Assembly: GCF_902712915.1 (NCBI RefSeq)
Contig: NZ_CACTIA010000005.1
Span: 2,640,501-2,704,500, forward strand
Reading direction: 5' to 3'
Length of the DNA stretch: 64,000 nt
Source: Acidiphilium sp. C61
GTDB taxonomy: Bacteria; Pseudomonadota; Alphaproteobacteria; Acetobacterales; Acetobacteraceae
The notes under the pieces were generated by a model. That model had not been told where the DNA came from, did no database searches, and saw nothing but the letters and a program-made list of their open reading frames with translations. Both the position numbers and the translations under genes were made by a program. Shown piece by piece: positions 1 through 9,123 of the stretch (position 1 is its first letter; each line of letters opens with the position of its first letter).

Positions 1-492
1 GCGCGCCTGATGCCGGAGTGGCGCAAGCGCAACGTCAAGCCCGTCGGCCTCTCGGTCGACACTGGCGAGAACCACAAGGGCTGGGCCGCCGATATCGAGG
101 AAACCCAGGGCCAGAAGCTCAACTTCCCGGTCATCGCCGACCATGACCGCAAGGTCTCCACCCTCTACGACATGATCCACCCCGCGGCCGACCCCACCGT
201 GACGGTCCGCTCGGTCTTCATCATCGACCCGCAGAAGAAGATCCGCCTGATCATGACCTACCCGCCGGCGACGGGCCGCAATTTCGCGGAAATCCTCCGC
301 GTGATCGACGCCCTCCAGCTCACCGACGGCTACAAGGTCGCCACCCCGGTCAACTGGACCGACGGTCAGGACGTCATCATCGTCCCCTCCCTCTCCGACG
401 ACGAGGCGAAGCAGCGCTTCCCCGAGGGCTTCCGCACGCTCAAGCCCTATCTGCGGATGGTGAAGCAGCCGAAACTCCCCTCGGCGAGCTGA
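1..492 (+). CDS. 1-Cys peroxiredoxin (Prx6-type), 5' end missing
   Basis: This is the C-terminal 163 residues of an AhpC/TSA-family peroxiredoxin; the reading frame is open from the first base, so the start and the N-terminal peroxidatic-cysteine motif lie outside the window. Recognisable Prx6 features are the segment VIADHDRKVSTLYDMIHP, the RSVFIIDPQKKIRL strand pair, the TYPPATGRNFAEILRVIDAL helix, and a long C-terminal dimerisation arm ending in PYLRMVKQPKLP. No resolving cysteine is visible in the part seen, which fits the 1-Cys class. Such enzymes reduce hydrogen peroxide and alkyl hydroperoxides in the cytoplasm. The gene precedes the Pho-controlled pstB promoter and is probably a separate transcript, since a hairpin and a Pho box follow its stop. 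Confidence 0.9.
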   Translation, partial: ARLMPEWRKRNVKPVGLSVDTGENHKGWAADIEETQGQKLNFPVIADHDRKVSTLYDMIHPAADPTVTVRSVFIIDPQKKIRLIMTYPPATGRNFAEILRVIDALQLTDGYKVATPVNWTDGQDVIIVPSLSDDEAKQRFPEGFRTLKPYLRMVKQPKLPSAS

Positions 493-500
493 GTCCCTCG

Positions 501-540
501 CTGTCATGAAAGCTTCATGCCACTGTCACAATGGTTGCAT
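501..540 (+). promoter_or_regulatory. Pho box upstream of pstB (four direct repeats)
   Basis: Four 7-base repeats occur at an exact 11-base spacing: CTGTCAT at 501, GCTTCAT at 512, CTGTCAC at 523 and GTTGCAT at 534. This is the architecture of PhoB-binding sites, whose repeat consensus is CTGTCAT with 4-base AT-rich spacers. A possible -10 element, TATCGC, lies at 551-556, ten bases after the last repeat, as expected when a Pho box replaces the -35 element. The site should make pstB-phoU-phoB phosphate-starvation inducible, with PhoB autoregulating its own gene. Confidence 0.85.
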
Positions 541-580
541 GATAGTCCGCTATCGCGAAACAGTGATTTCGCCGGAACGT

Positions 581-604
581 CCCGCGGCCTGCAAGGGCCG
601 CGGG
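581..604 (+). terminator. GC-rich hairpin in the pstB leader
   Basis: A perfect 9-bp stem (CCCGCGGCC at 581-589 with GGCCGCGGG at 596-604) with a 6-base loop is followed by cgccgtttt. It could end peroxiredoxin transcripts, but it sits downstream of the Pho box and inside the pstB leader, so it may instead attenuate or stabilise the pstB message. Confidence 0.45.
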
Positions 605-633
605 CGCCGTTTTCAGGAACAGGTTCTCTCGAG

Positions 634-1437
634 ATGCCCGATGCTACCGCAAAAGTGAAATCCGAGCCGGCGGAGGCGCTGGCCGAGCCGCGCGTCTCCA
701 TCCGCAACCTCAGTTTCTTCTACGGCGCGGCCCAGGCCCTGAAATCCGTCTCGATCGACTTCCCCGACCGTCAGACCACGGCGATGATCGGCCCCTCCGG
801 CTGCGGCAAATCCACCCTGCTGCGCGTGGTCAACCGGATGTACGACCTTTATCCCGGCCAGCGCGCCGAGGGCGAGGTGATCCTCGATGGCGAGAACATC
901 CTCGCCCCCAACACCGACATCAACCGCCTGCGCCGCCGCGTCGGCATGGTGTTCCAGAAACCCACCCCCTTCCCGAAATCCATCTACGAGAACATCGCCT
1001 TCGGCGTCCGCCTGCACGAGCGCCTCTCCCGCGGCGCGATGGACGAGCGGGTCGAATCCGCCCTGCACAAGGCCGCGCTCTGGAACGAGGTGAAGGACAA
1101 GCTGCACGCCTCCGCCAGCGCGCTCTCCGGCGGCCAGCAGCAGCGCCTGTGCATCGCCCGCAGCATCGCCGTCCGCCCGCAGGTTCTCCTGCTCGACGAG
1201 CCGACCTCCGCGCTCGACCCGATCTCGACGCTGCGGATCGAGGAGCTGATCGCCGAGCTGAAGCAGGATTTCACCATCGTCATCGTCACCCACAACATGC
1301 AGCAGGCCGGCCGCTGTGCGGATCGCGTCGCCTTCTTCTATCTCGGCGAACTCGTCGAGGTCGCTGACGCCACACAGATGTTCACCGCCCCGCGCGAGAA
1401 GCGCACGCAGGAATACATCACCGGCCGGTTCGGCTGA
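634..1437 (+). CDS. pstB: Phosphate ABC transporter ATP-binding protein PstB
   Basis: Cytoplasmic ATPase of the high-affinity phosphate importer PstSCAB, 267 residues, the normal family length. Walker [10 protein letters not shown] is at residues 53-61, the signature LSGGQQQR at about 164-171 and Walker B VLLLDEP at 184-190, followed by TSALDP and the switch histidine in VTHNM. PstB-specific sequences include [19 protein letters not shown] and [10 protein letters not shown]. The frame is open further upstream to 517, but that would run through the Pho box, so the ATG at 634 is chosen. phoU starts 11 bases after the stop. The usual partners pstS, pstC and pstA are not adjacent; they must lie elsewhere. 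Confidence 0.95.
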   Translation: MPDATAKVKSEPAEALAEPRVSIRNLSFFYGAAQALKSVSIDFPDRQTTAMIGPSGCGKSTLLRVVNRMYDLYPGQRAEGEVILDGENILAPNTDINRLRRRVGMVFQKPTPFPKSIYENIAFGVRLHERLSRGAMDERVESALHKAALWNEVKDKLHASASALSGGQQQRLCIARSIAVRPQVLLLDEPTSALDPISTLRIEELIAELKQDFTIVIVTHNMQQAGRCADRVAFFYLGELVEVADATQMFTAPREKRTQEYITGRFG

Positions 1438-1448
1438 GGAGCAACGCC

Positions 1449-2168
1449 ATGCCCGAAGACAGCAAGCACATCCTGAGCAGCTTCGAGGCCGATCTCGCCC
1501 GTCTGCGCGACATGATCGCGGCGATGGGCGGCCTGGTCGAGACCGAGCTGGACGACGCCATCACCGCCCTCCTGACCCATGACAGCGCGCTCGCCGCAAG
1601 CGTCGTCGAGATGGATGCGAAGGTCGATGCCGACGAACGCGCGATCGAGCAATTCGCCGTCCGCGTCCTCGCCCTCCGCCAGCCCGTCGCCGACGATCTC
1701 CGCCAGGTCGTCGCCGCGCTGAAGGTCACGACCGACATCGAGCGCATCGGCGACTATGCGGCGAACGTCGCCAAGCGCACCCTCGTGCTCAACCAGTCCG
1801 GCACCACCTGGCCGCTCGCCAGCCTCTCGCAGATGGCCCGCCTCGTGCAGGAAAGCCTCAAATCCACGATCGATGCGATCGGCGAGGCCGATCCGGTGAA
1901 GGCGATCTCGGTCTGGCGCGCCGACCAGATGATCGACGATCTCTACACCACCATCTTCCGCGAGCTGATCACCTACATGATGGAAGATCCGCGCAACATC
2001 ACCGCCTGCACGCATCTTCTCTTCATCGCCAAGAACCTTGAGCGCATCGGCGACCACGCGACCAACATCGCCGAGCTGACCTATTACGCCGCCACCGGCC
2101 AGACCCTGCCCGAGGCCCGGCCCAAGGGCGATCTTTCGGCCAGCCCCGCGTCGGGCCCGGCCACCTGA
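1449..2168 (+). CDS. phoU: Phosphate signalling protein PhoU
   Basis: 239-residue PhoU made of two homologous three-helix bundles. Both metal-binding-type repeats are visible: ERIGDYAANVAKR in the first half and ERIGDHATNIAEL in the second, the hallmark E-x-I-x-D-x-x-x-N-I motifs. PhoU links the Pst transporter to the PhoR/PhoB two-component system and keeps the Pho regulon off when phosphate is plentiful. It is the second gene of a Pho-box-controlled operon, between pstB (11-base gap) and phoB (14-base gap), the conserved order in proteobacteria. A GAGGAGCAACGCC sequence supplies the ribosome-binding site. Confidence 0.95.
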   Translation: MPEDSKHILSSFEADLARLRDMIAAMGGLVETELDDAITALLTHDSALAASVVEMDAKVDADERAIEQFAVRVLALRQPVADDLRQVVAALKVTTDIERIGDYAANVAKRTLVLNQSGTTWPLASLSQMARLVQESLKSTIDAIGEADPVKAISVWRADQMIDDLYTTIFRELITYMMEDPRNITACTHLLFIAKNLERIGDHATNIAELTYYAATGQTLPEARPKGDLSASPASGPAT

Positions 2169-2182
2169 GGAGAGACAATCCG

Positions 2183-2893
2183 ATGAACGAGACGGCGAAG
2201 CCGTATGTGCTGGTGGTCGAGGACGAGGCCCCGCTGGTTACCCTGCTGCGCTACAATCTCGAAAAAGCCGGCTTCCGCGTCGATGAGGCCAATGACGGCG
2301 GCGAGGCGCTCGCCCGCATCGGCGAATCGACACCCGACCTCGTCCTGCTCGACTGGATGCTGCCCACCATGTCCGGCATCGAGGTCTGCCGTCAGCTCCG
2401 CCGCAAGCCCTCCACCCGCGATCTGCCGGTGATCATGATCACCGCCCGCGCCGAGGACCAGGACACCGTCCGCGGCCTCGAAACCGGTGCCGATGACTAC
2501 ATCACCAAGCCCTTCTCGCCCGAGGCGCTGATCGCCCGCATCCGCGCCCTGCTGCGCCGCACCGGCACCGTCCCGACCAAGTCGCCGCTGGTCTTCCACG
2601 ATCTGGAGCTGGACCCCGCGACCCATCGCGTCACCCGTGGCGGCCGCCTGCTGCATCTCGGCCCCACCGAGTTCCGCCTGCTCGAATTCTTCATGCGCCA
2701 CCCCCGCCGCGTCTTCTCGCGCGAGGACGTGCTGAACGCCGTCTGGGGGCGGGATATCCATGTCGAACCCCGCACGGTCGATGTGCATATCCGCCGCCTG
2801 CGCAAATCCATCAACAACGAGACCGATATCGATCTCGTCCGCACCGTCCGCGCCGCCGGCTACGCGCTGGATCTCGACCCCGTCGAGGCTTAG
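2183..2893 (+). CDS. phoB: Phosphate regulon response regulator PhoB
   Basis: 236-residue OmpR-family response regulator. The receiver domain (residues 8-120) has the acidic pair in VEDE, the phospho-acceptor Asp57 in LLDWMLP, and the conserved Lys in DDYITKPFSPEAL. The winged-helix DNA-binding domain (about 135-230) contains LGPTEFRLLEFFMRHP and VDVHIRRLRKSI, typical of PhoB. It should bind the Pho box at 501-540 and autoregulate the operon. The sensor kinase phoR is not in the window. The stop codon TAG at 2891-2893 is the first three bases of a dispersed palindromic repeat, so the gene end and the repeat edge coincide. Confidence 0.93.
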   Translation: MNETAKPYVLVVEDEAPLVTLLRYNLEKAGFRVDEANDGGEALARIGESTPDLVLLDWMLPTMSGIEVCRQLRRKPSTRDLPVIMITARAEDQDTVRGLETGADDYITKPFSPEALIARIRALLRRTGTVPTKSPLVFHDLELDPATHRVTRGGRLLHLGPTEFRLLEFFMRHPRRVFSREDVLNAVWGRDIHVEPRTVDVHIRRLRKSINNETDIDLVRTVRAAGYALDLDPVEA

Positions 2894-2995
2894 AGCATCA
2901 TCCGATCAGATGGAATCATCTGATCGGATAAAGATGCTCTAATTATCAAAAAGATAGAGCACGACATCCGATCCGGATTGATCTGAACGTGCTCT
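2892..2995. repeat. Dispersed palindromic repeat, copy 1 (modules A+B)
   Basis: Full-length copy. Module A (2892-2940) is an imperfect inverted repeat running from AGAGCATCATCCGATCAGAT to ATCTGATCGGAT and GATGCTCT. Module B (2956-2995) runs from AGAGCACGACATCCGATCC to GAACGTGCTCT. A short AT-rich linker joins them. Both outer edges are flanked by TA (tTAGAGC on the left, GCTCTAa on the right). The left TAG is the phoB stop codon. The hairpins may end transcription after phoB. Confidence 0.9.
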
Positions 2996-3146
2996 AAAAG
3001 GCCTCGCCCTTTTCTCCTTGGGCCTGACCGGCCACCCCATCGCCCGCGTCCACCCTGAGCCCGGCCCGGCGCCCTTCCCGATCCCGCCGGATCGGATATG
3101 GTGCGCGGCTTTTCGATGCCCGGCCCCACCCCGACAGGACGCCCCG

Positions 3147-3878
3147 ATGGACCACGCCAACGCCACCTTCCTCACCGCGGCCGATCTCACCCTCGCCGCC
3201 CTCGCCTTCGTCTCCGGCAGCGCCGACATCTTCGCCTTCCTGAAATTCCACGACGTCTTCACCTCGGCGATGACCGGCAACACCGCCCTGCTCGGTCTCG
3301 CCCTCGGCCAGGGTCATATCCTCGCCGCCCAGCGCTCGCTCGCCGCCTTGTTCGGCTTCTGCTGCGGCAGCATCGCCGGCACCATCGCCAACGAGGCCGC
3401 CGCCAACCGCAGCCGTGCCGGGCGCCTCTGCCTGCTGATCGGCGCCGAGGCCGTCTGCCTCACCGCGGTGCTGGTCCTCTGGGCCATCACCCGCCACCCG
3501 GTCTACGGCCCGCTGCTCTATGTGCTCATCCTCACCGGCGCCTTCGCCATGGGGCTGCAAAGCATCGCCGCGCGGGAAATCAACATCCCCGGCATCAACA
3601 CCGTCGTCGTCACCAACACGCTGACCCTGGTGATGAGCGCGGTCGGCGCCGCGCTGCGCCGCTCGCTGCGGCAGGGCAGGGCGGATGTCTCGCCCTTCAC
3701 CCCGGTCGTGCTGCGCCAGTCCGGCATGCTCGGCATCTATCTCGGCGGCGCCGCCCTGTCCGGCCTGCTCGCCGAGACCCTGCCCTCCCTCATCGCCATC
3801 CCGGCCCTCGCCGCCGTGCTCCTCGCCTTCGTCACCGCCAGAAGCTTCCGCGACAAGCCGCGCCAGAGCATCATCTGA
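3147..3878 (+). CDS. DUF1275 (YoaK-family) inner-membrane protein
   Basis: 243-residue polytopic membrane protein of the YoaK/DUF1275 family. Characteristic sequences are FVSGSADIFAFLKFHDVFTS followed by AMTGNTALLG, and GLQSIAAREINIPGINTVV followed by VTNTLT. About six hydrophobic segments are apparent. The function of the family is unknown; it is annotated only as a membrane protein. The ATG at 3147 follows an AGGA ribosome-binding site and gives the standard family N-terminus; longer upstream frames lack support. The last codons (Gln-Ser-Ile-Ile-stop) come from the palindromic repeat that begins at 3865, so the native C-terminus was probably altered by repeat insertion. Confidence 0.88.
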   Translation: MDHANATFLTAADLTLAALAFVSGSADIFAFLKFHDVFTSAMTGNTALLGLALGQGHILAAQRSLAALFGFCCGSIAGTIANEAAANRSRAGRLCLLIGAEAVCLTAVLVLWAITRHPVYGPLLYVLILTGAFAMGLQSIAAREINIPGINTVVVTNTLTLVMSAVGAALRRSLRQGRADVSPFTPVVLRQSGMLGIYLGGAALSGLLAETLPSLIAIPALAAVLLAFVTARSFRDKPRQSII

Positions 3879-3977
3879 TCAGATGGACTCATCTGATCGG
3901 ATAAAGATGCTCTGTTGATCGATATGATGGAGCATCATCTGATCAGATGGACTCATCTGATCGGATAAAGATGCTCT
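3865..3977. repeat. Dispersed palindromic repeat, copy 2 (tandem A-A)
   Basis: Two A modules lie in direct tandem (3865-3913 and 3929-3977) with a 64-base period; a remnant, GATCGGATAATGCTCC, follows to about 3995. Both carry the same variants relative to other copies (ATCTGATCAGATGGACTC), pointing to local duplication. Module B is absent. The left end overlaps the 3' end of the DUF1275 gene and supplies its TGA stop at 3876-3878. Confidence 0.88.
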
Positions 3978-4008
3978 GTTGATCGGATAATGCTCCAGAT
4001 CCTGCCGG

Positions 4009-4560
4009 TCACTCCCGGACCAGCCTGAAGAAATAGGGCTGTTCCATGCCCTTGAAGTCCATCCAGCCCATCACCCGGTCGTCGTCGATCCGGGCGAACA
4101 CGTCGTTGATCGGCTTCGCGTCGTAGAGCATCGCCGCGTGCAGCCGGCCGCGGAACCGGATGGTGCGCAGCCGCGCCCGGTGCCGCCGTGTCGCGAGCAA
4201 CGGCCCGGCCAGCGGAAACACCGCCCGCAGGATCGCGTCGCGGAACGGCATCGCCGTCGTCGCCCGGATCGCCAGCAGCGCCGGGTTGACGCAATAGAGT
4301 CCGCCGCCGAGGCCGCGATGCACCAGCGGATGCACCGCATCCGGCCCGTCGAAGATCTTGCCGTGCCAGCGCGTCGCCTCCAGCATCCCGTCCATCGCGT
4401 GCCCGGTGCGAATGCCCTCGCCCCGCCAGCGCCCGGTCATCATCTCCGCCGGCGCCGGCTCCAGCCGGTCGAACAGCGCCACCGCCGCCGCCGTGGTCAT
4501 CGCCGCGCCCATGGTCGCATCCATCGTCGCGTCCATGCCCATGTCCGTCGTCCCGCCCAT
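4009..4560 (-). CDS. GXWXG / DUF4334 domain protein
   Basis: 183-residue protein with the GxWxG motif (TGRWRGEG, about residues 42-49) followed by a DUF4334-like C-terminal region ending IDDDRVMGWMDFKG and YFFRLVRE. Proteins with this pair of domains are widespread in actinobacteria and proteobacteria and have no established biochemical role. The N-terminus is methionine-rich and repetitive (MGMDATMDATMGAAM); the ATG at 4560 is preceded by GGAGG at good spacing, though an internal ATG after this stretch would also give a plausible start. It is a single gene between palindromic repeats. Confidence 0.8.
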   Translation of the reverse strand: MGGTTDMGMDATMDATMGAAMTTAAAVALFDRLEPAPAEMMTGRWRGEGIRTGHAMDGMLEATRWHGKIFDGPDAVHPLVHRGLGGGLYCVNPALLAIRATTAMPFRDAILRAVFPLAGPLLATRRHRARLRTIRFRGRLHAAMLYDAKPINDVFARIDDDRVMGWMDFKGMEQPYFFRLVRE

Positions 4561-4579
4561 CCGCCGCCCTCCCGCGCCT

Positions 4580-4640
4580 AGAGCACTTTCCGATCCCGCT
4601 CGATCGGATACCGCCTTGTCCTGATGATAACCGGAGCATC
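4580..4640. repeat. Dispersed palindromic repeat, copy 3 (degenerate)
   Basis: A decayed copy begins cCTAGAGCACTTTCCGATC, keeps part of the central GATCGGAT arm and ends near GGAGCATC. It lies 20 bases upstream of the DUF4334 gene start and is flanked on its left by the typical TA. Confidence 0.65.
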
Positions 4641-4748
4641 ATCAATCCGGTGAGAAATTTCCAGTCATCCGAAAAGCCCGCCGGACCTATCCGCGCCCTG
4701 CCACTCGCGCCTTGCCCACCCCGGCCCGTTTGTGGTTCAAACATCGAC

Positions 4749-5618
4749 ATGAGCGGTACTGACGATATTGCTGGCCTTGGCGCAGGCCTCGGCGCAGGCC
4801 TTGGCGCCGACCTCGGCGCTGACCTCGGCGCCGATCTCGCGGCCAGCCTTGCCGCCAGCCTCGCCGCCAGCCTCGCCGACCGTCTGGCCCGCATCCTCGC
4901 CGGGCTGACGGCGCTGGTCGCCGCGCGCGGCCTCGCCGCCGGCCTCGCCGGCCCGGTCATTGTCGGCATCGCCCGCCGCCTGTCCCGTCTCGGCGCCAGC
5001 TTCGCCGCCGCCGCCAGCAGGCCGGTTTCGCGCCGCGCCAAAGCGCCACTCCCGCCGGCAACCGGCCCGCGCGCGTCATCCTGCCCCCGCGCGGACGCGC
5101 CTGACAGTCCAGCGGATGCGCAATTCGTCTCCCGCGCGGACGCGCCTGACAGTTCCACCGCTCTCGCGCCTTTCTGGCACTGCATGCCGCCGCGCCGCTT
5201 CGCCTGGCTCATCCGCGTCCTGCCGCCCACCGCCGCGATCGGCGCGCAGATCCGCCATTTGCTCGACGATCCGGCGATGGTCGCGCTGATTGAAGCGCGC
5301 CCCGCCACCGGCCGCGCTCTGCGCCCGCTCTGCCACCTGCTCGGCCTCCGGCCACCGCCGCATCTGCGCCGCCCCGCGCGTCCGGGCCGTGCCCATGCTC
5401 ATGCCCGTGCCCGAGCCCATGCCCGCGCCCCACGGAAAAACGCCGCGAGTCTCCCGCATCCCCCCGCCGCGCGAAGCCGCGCCCGCACACAAGCGCCGGT
5501 CTCGCCGCCCTTGCCCCCCTTGCCCCCCTTGCCCCCCTTGCCAGACTCGCCCTTCATCCTGCCGCCAGGCAACCGCACCTGCCCGATCAGCCCCGACCTC
5601 CTGCTCGACACCGGCTGA
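4749..5618 (+). CDS. Hypothetical low-complexity protein
   Basis: 289-residue protein without a recognised domain. Residues about 9-45 are a run of four-residue repeats (GLGA, DLGA, SLAA). The middle contains a better-conserved-looking block, MPPRRFAWLIRVLPPTAAIG followed by IRHLLDDPAMVALIEARP and LRPLCHLLGL, which resembles short conserved regions in hypothetical proteins of Acetobacteraceae. The C-terminal 90 residues are rich in Ala, Arg, His and Pro, including an (LPP)n tract. The ATG at 4749 starts just before the repeats; an alternative ATG at 4650 exists. Long antisense frames cover the region, so its reality rests mainly on the central block. Confidence 0.5.
   Translation: MSGTDDIAGLGAGLGAGLGADLGADLGADLAASLAASLAASLADRLARILAGLTALVAARGLAAGLAGPVIVGIARRLSRLGASFAAAASRPVSRRAKAPLPPATGPRASSCPRADAPDSPADAQFVSRADAPDSSTALAPFWHCMPPRRFAWLIRVLPPTAAIGAQIRHLLDDPAMVALIEARPATGRALRPLCHLLGLRPPPHLRRPARPGRAHAHARARAHARAPRKNAASLPHPPAARSRARTQAPVSPPLPPLPPLPPLPDSPFILPPGNRTCPISPDLLLDTG
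4773..4880 (+). repeat. 12-bp-type tandem coding repeat
   Basis: Degenerate 12-base units encode GLGA / DLGA / SLAA in succession, about nine units, inside the hypothetical protein. The units drift gradually in sequence, as expected of slippage and homogenisation. Confidence 0.7.
5511..5537 (+). repeat. 9-bp tandem repeat (TTGCCCCCC x3)
   Basis: Three perfect copies of TTGCCCCCC encode Leu-Pro-Pro units near the C-terminus of the hypothetical protein. Variation in copy number would keep the frame. Confidence 0.8.
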
Positions 5619-5635
5619 CCCTCGCGCCGGATACG

Positions 5636-5667
5636 AAAAGGGCGGCAACGCGTCGCGTCACCGCCCT
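5636..5667 (-). terminator. Probable intrinsic terminator of eno
   Basis: Read on the minus strand, the 7-bp stem AGGGCGG / CCGCCCT is followed by TTTTCG, about 70 bases after the enolase stop. It also faces the end of the convergent hypothetical gene at 5618. Confidence 0.7.
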
Positions 5668-5738
5668 CCCGAAATCGCAATCACGATCAAGCCCGCACCC
5701 CACCGCCGCCAGCTTGGCTCCTGCGGCGGATGCGTGCG

Positions 5739-7073
<1,335 letters not shown>

Positions 7074-7535
7074 TCAGCGCAGCAAAAACATCCCCTCGAC
7101 CTCGACCGCCGCATCCAGCGGCAGCGAGGCGACCCCGATGGTCGAGCGCGCATGCCGCCCCGCCTCGCCGAAAATCTCGACCGCGAGGTCGGACGCCCCG
7201 TTCATCACCTTCGCGTGCTCGGTGAACGACGCCGTCGCCGCGATGAACCCGCCGAGCCGCACCACCCGGGCAACGGCATCGAGCCCACCCTCGACATGCG
7301 CGTCGAGCTGCGCGAGCAGGTTGATGAAACAGGCCCGCGCCGCCGCGGTGCCATCCTCGATCGAAACCTGGTCGCCGAGCTTGCCGCTCGCCGCGAGCGT
7401 CCCGCCCACGAGCGGCAATTGCCCGCTGACGATCGCCATCCCGCCGGCCACCACCACCGGCACGTAATTGGCCACGGCCTTCGCCGCTGGCGGAAGGGTG
7501 ATGCCGGTCGCGGCGAGGCGGGCGCGAATGTCCAT
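7074..7535 (-). CDS. RidA family protein (YjgF/YER057c/UK114)
   Basis: 153-residue RidA-superfamily protein of the longer subgroup often found in alphaproteobacteria. Family features include NYVPVVVAGGMAIVSGQLPL, AARACFINLLAQLDAHVEGG, and the C-terminal ARSTIGVASLPLDAAVEVEG with its conserved arginine. RidA enzymes hydrolyse reactive enamine/imine intermediates such as 2-aminoacrylate, but this subgroup is not well characterised, so the substrate is unknown. It starts 3 bases after the stop of the reductase-like gene at 7539-9080 and lies upstream of eno on the same strand, so the first two genes are almost certainly co-transcribed. Confidence 0.88.
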   Translation of the reverse strand: MDIRARLAATGITLPPAAKAVANYVPVVVAGGMAIVSGQLPLVGGTLAASGKLGDQVSIEDGTAAARACFINLLAQLDAHVEGGLDAVARVVRLGGFIAATASFTEHAKVMNGASDLAVEIFGEAGRHARSTIGVASLPLDAAVEVEGMFLLR

Positions 7536-7538
7536 GGA

Positions 7539-9080
7539 TCAGCTCACGAGTTTCAGGATGGGGCGTTGGCGCTTCGGCCGTGCGCTGCCGGTCTCCGGCA
7601 GGTCGAGCGGCAGCAGCGGGGCGGCGGCGTCGGCCCCGGCGGCCTCGTCGGCGAGGTCGAGTTCCACGAGGTCGGGGCGCTGTGAATAGGTCGCGGCGAG
7701 GTGGCGGAACACGTAGTCGAGCAGCGAGGTCGCCTGGCTGATCGCCGCATCCCCCTCCACCGCGCCGGACGGGGCGAAGCGGGTGAAGGCGAACTCGTCG
7801 ACGAACTCGTCGAGCGGCACGCCATGCTGCAACCCGATGCTGACCGCGCCGGCGAAGGCCTCGGCCATGCCGCGCAGCGTCGCGGAATCCTTGGGCAGCG
7901 AAATCATGATCTCGCCCAGCCGGCCGTCGGGATATTCGCCGGTGCGCAGGAACAGCCGGTGCCCGCCCACCGAGACTTTCTGGGTGTAGCCGCCATGCCG
8001 CGCCGGCAGCTTGCCGCGCCCGGCCGTCCCGCGCGGCGCGGGGAGGGACGGCGCCTCGGGCAGGATGGCGCAGACCGGCGCGATCGCCTCGCGCATCGCC
8101 GCGATCCCGGCGGCATCGGTCACCCCGAACGGATCGGCACCCGCGAGCGTCGCGGCCAGCGCCGACTCGGCACTCCGGCCGGAGGCGGCCAGCCGCGCCC
8201 GCGCCCAGCGGGCGAGCCCGCCCTCGGAATCGAGGGCCGAGAGCGGGGCGGCGATCCCCACCGTCTCGACGCCCAGCAGCATTTCCACCGGCCCCGGCGG
8301 CAGCAGCCCGGTCAGGCTCCGATGCTGCCGCACCCCGCAGGCCAGCGCGCGCTCGCGCGCCGCGAGCAGCGCCTCGCGCAGGCCGGGCAGGGCGCAGCGC
8401 GACGGCACCGGCACCGCCGTGACCGGAACCCCCGGCGCGATCCCGCGCGCCAGCAAGCCGGCGGAGGCGATATCCGCATGGGCGGCCAGCAGCGCGCCGA
8501 TCGTCACCGCGACGTCCCGCGCCGCGGCACTCGCATAGTCGATATCGAGCCGGGCCAGCAGCAGCGCGAGATCGGCCATGCCGAGTGCGAGCCGCTGCGC
8601 CGCCGGACGCGCCAGCGCCAGCGCCGTCACCGCGGCTTCGACCGCGGCACCGAACCCGGCGGCATCGAACCTGTCATCCTCGTCGAGAAAGCCCGGCAGG
8701 TTGAACACGAAACCGGGCACCGGCTCGGCCTGTCCGCGCCAGATGCCGGGGCTCGGCGCCGCGCGGCCGGAGGCAACCAGACCGTGCAGCATCCCGCCCA
8801 GCTCCGCGCCGCGGCCAAGCTCCGCCCCGCGGCCCAGCTCCACCGCCGCCGCCTCGATCGGCGCGATCCACGCCGCTGCCGCCTCGTCGGCGCCGATCAG
8901 CCCCGGTTCCGCCCGCAGCGCGACCAGCCCCGCCGCCGCCTGCACCGGCCAGCTCGCGGGGACGATCGCGGGCTCGGGCGAGGCGTCCGGATCGGCGCCG
9001 GCCATGAGCCGCTGCAGCCGGATGCCGCGCCAGATGCTGTGCTGCGGAGGACGGCGCTTGCCGGGGCGATCCTTGATCAT
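7539..9080 (-). CDS. Diverged class II ribonucleotide-reductase-like protein with TSCPD domain
   Basis: 513-residue protein whose C-terminal third (about 350-470) matches the TSCPD domain of large adenosylcobalamin-dependent ribonucleotide reductases: ARHGGYTQKVSVGGHRLFLR, GEYPDGRLGEIMISLPKD, VSIGLQHGVPLDEFVDEFAF and ATSLLDYVFRHLAATY. The preceding region still resembles their catalytic barrel (NLPGFLDEDDRFDAAGF, RLALGMADLALLLARLDIDY, RSLTGLLPPGPVEM, ETVGIAAPLSAL), but the active-site NPCGE motif and the N-terminal barrel portion are missing. It therefore looks non-catalytic. Two NrdR-like boxes lie upstream. An LGRGAE duplication occurs near residue 85. A complete nrdJ is at 21543-23834. Homology is read by eye; a function as partner or regulator is inference. 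Confidence 0.8.
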   Translation of the reverse strand: MIKDRPGKRRPPQHSIWRGIRLQRLMAGADPDASPEPAIVPASWPVQAAAGLVALRAEPGLIGADEAAAAWIAPIEAAAVELGRGAELGRGAELGGMLHGLVASGRAAPSPGIWRGQAEPVPGFVFNLPGFLDEDDRFDAAGFGAAVEAAVTALALARPAAQRLALGMADLALLLARLDIDYASAAARDVAVTIGALLAAHADIASAGLLARGIAPGVPVTAVPVPSRCALPGLREALLAARERALACGVRQHRSLTGLLPPGPVEMLLGVETVGIAAPLSALDSEGGLARWARARLAASGRSAESALAATLAGADPFGVTDAAGIAAMREAIAPVCAILPEAPSLPAPRGTAGRGKLPARHGGYTQKVSVGGHRLFLRTGEYPDGRLGEIMISLPKDSATLRGMAEAFAGAVSIGLQHGVPLDEFVDEFAFTRFAPSGAVEGDAAISQATSLLDYVFRHLAATYSQRPDLVELDLADEAAGADAAAPLLPLDLPETGSARPKRQRPILKLVS

Positions 9081-9123
9081 GGGTCGAGCCTATCCCGTTC
9101 CAGCGCCGGTTTCCAGCGCGGCT

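Noticed and set aside
613..2788. Minus-strand open frames opposite pstB, phoU and phoB
   Set aside because: Antisense to three recognised, operon-linked genes; no independent support.
3953..5308. 451-codon minus-strand open frame running through the DUF4334 region
   Set aside because: It runs through a palindromic repeat and is in another frame from the recognised GXWXG/DUF4334 protein; its repetitive Ala/Arg/Ser sequence mirrors the opposite strand.
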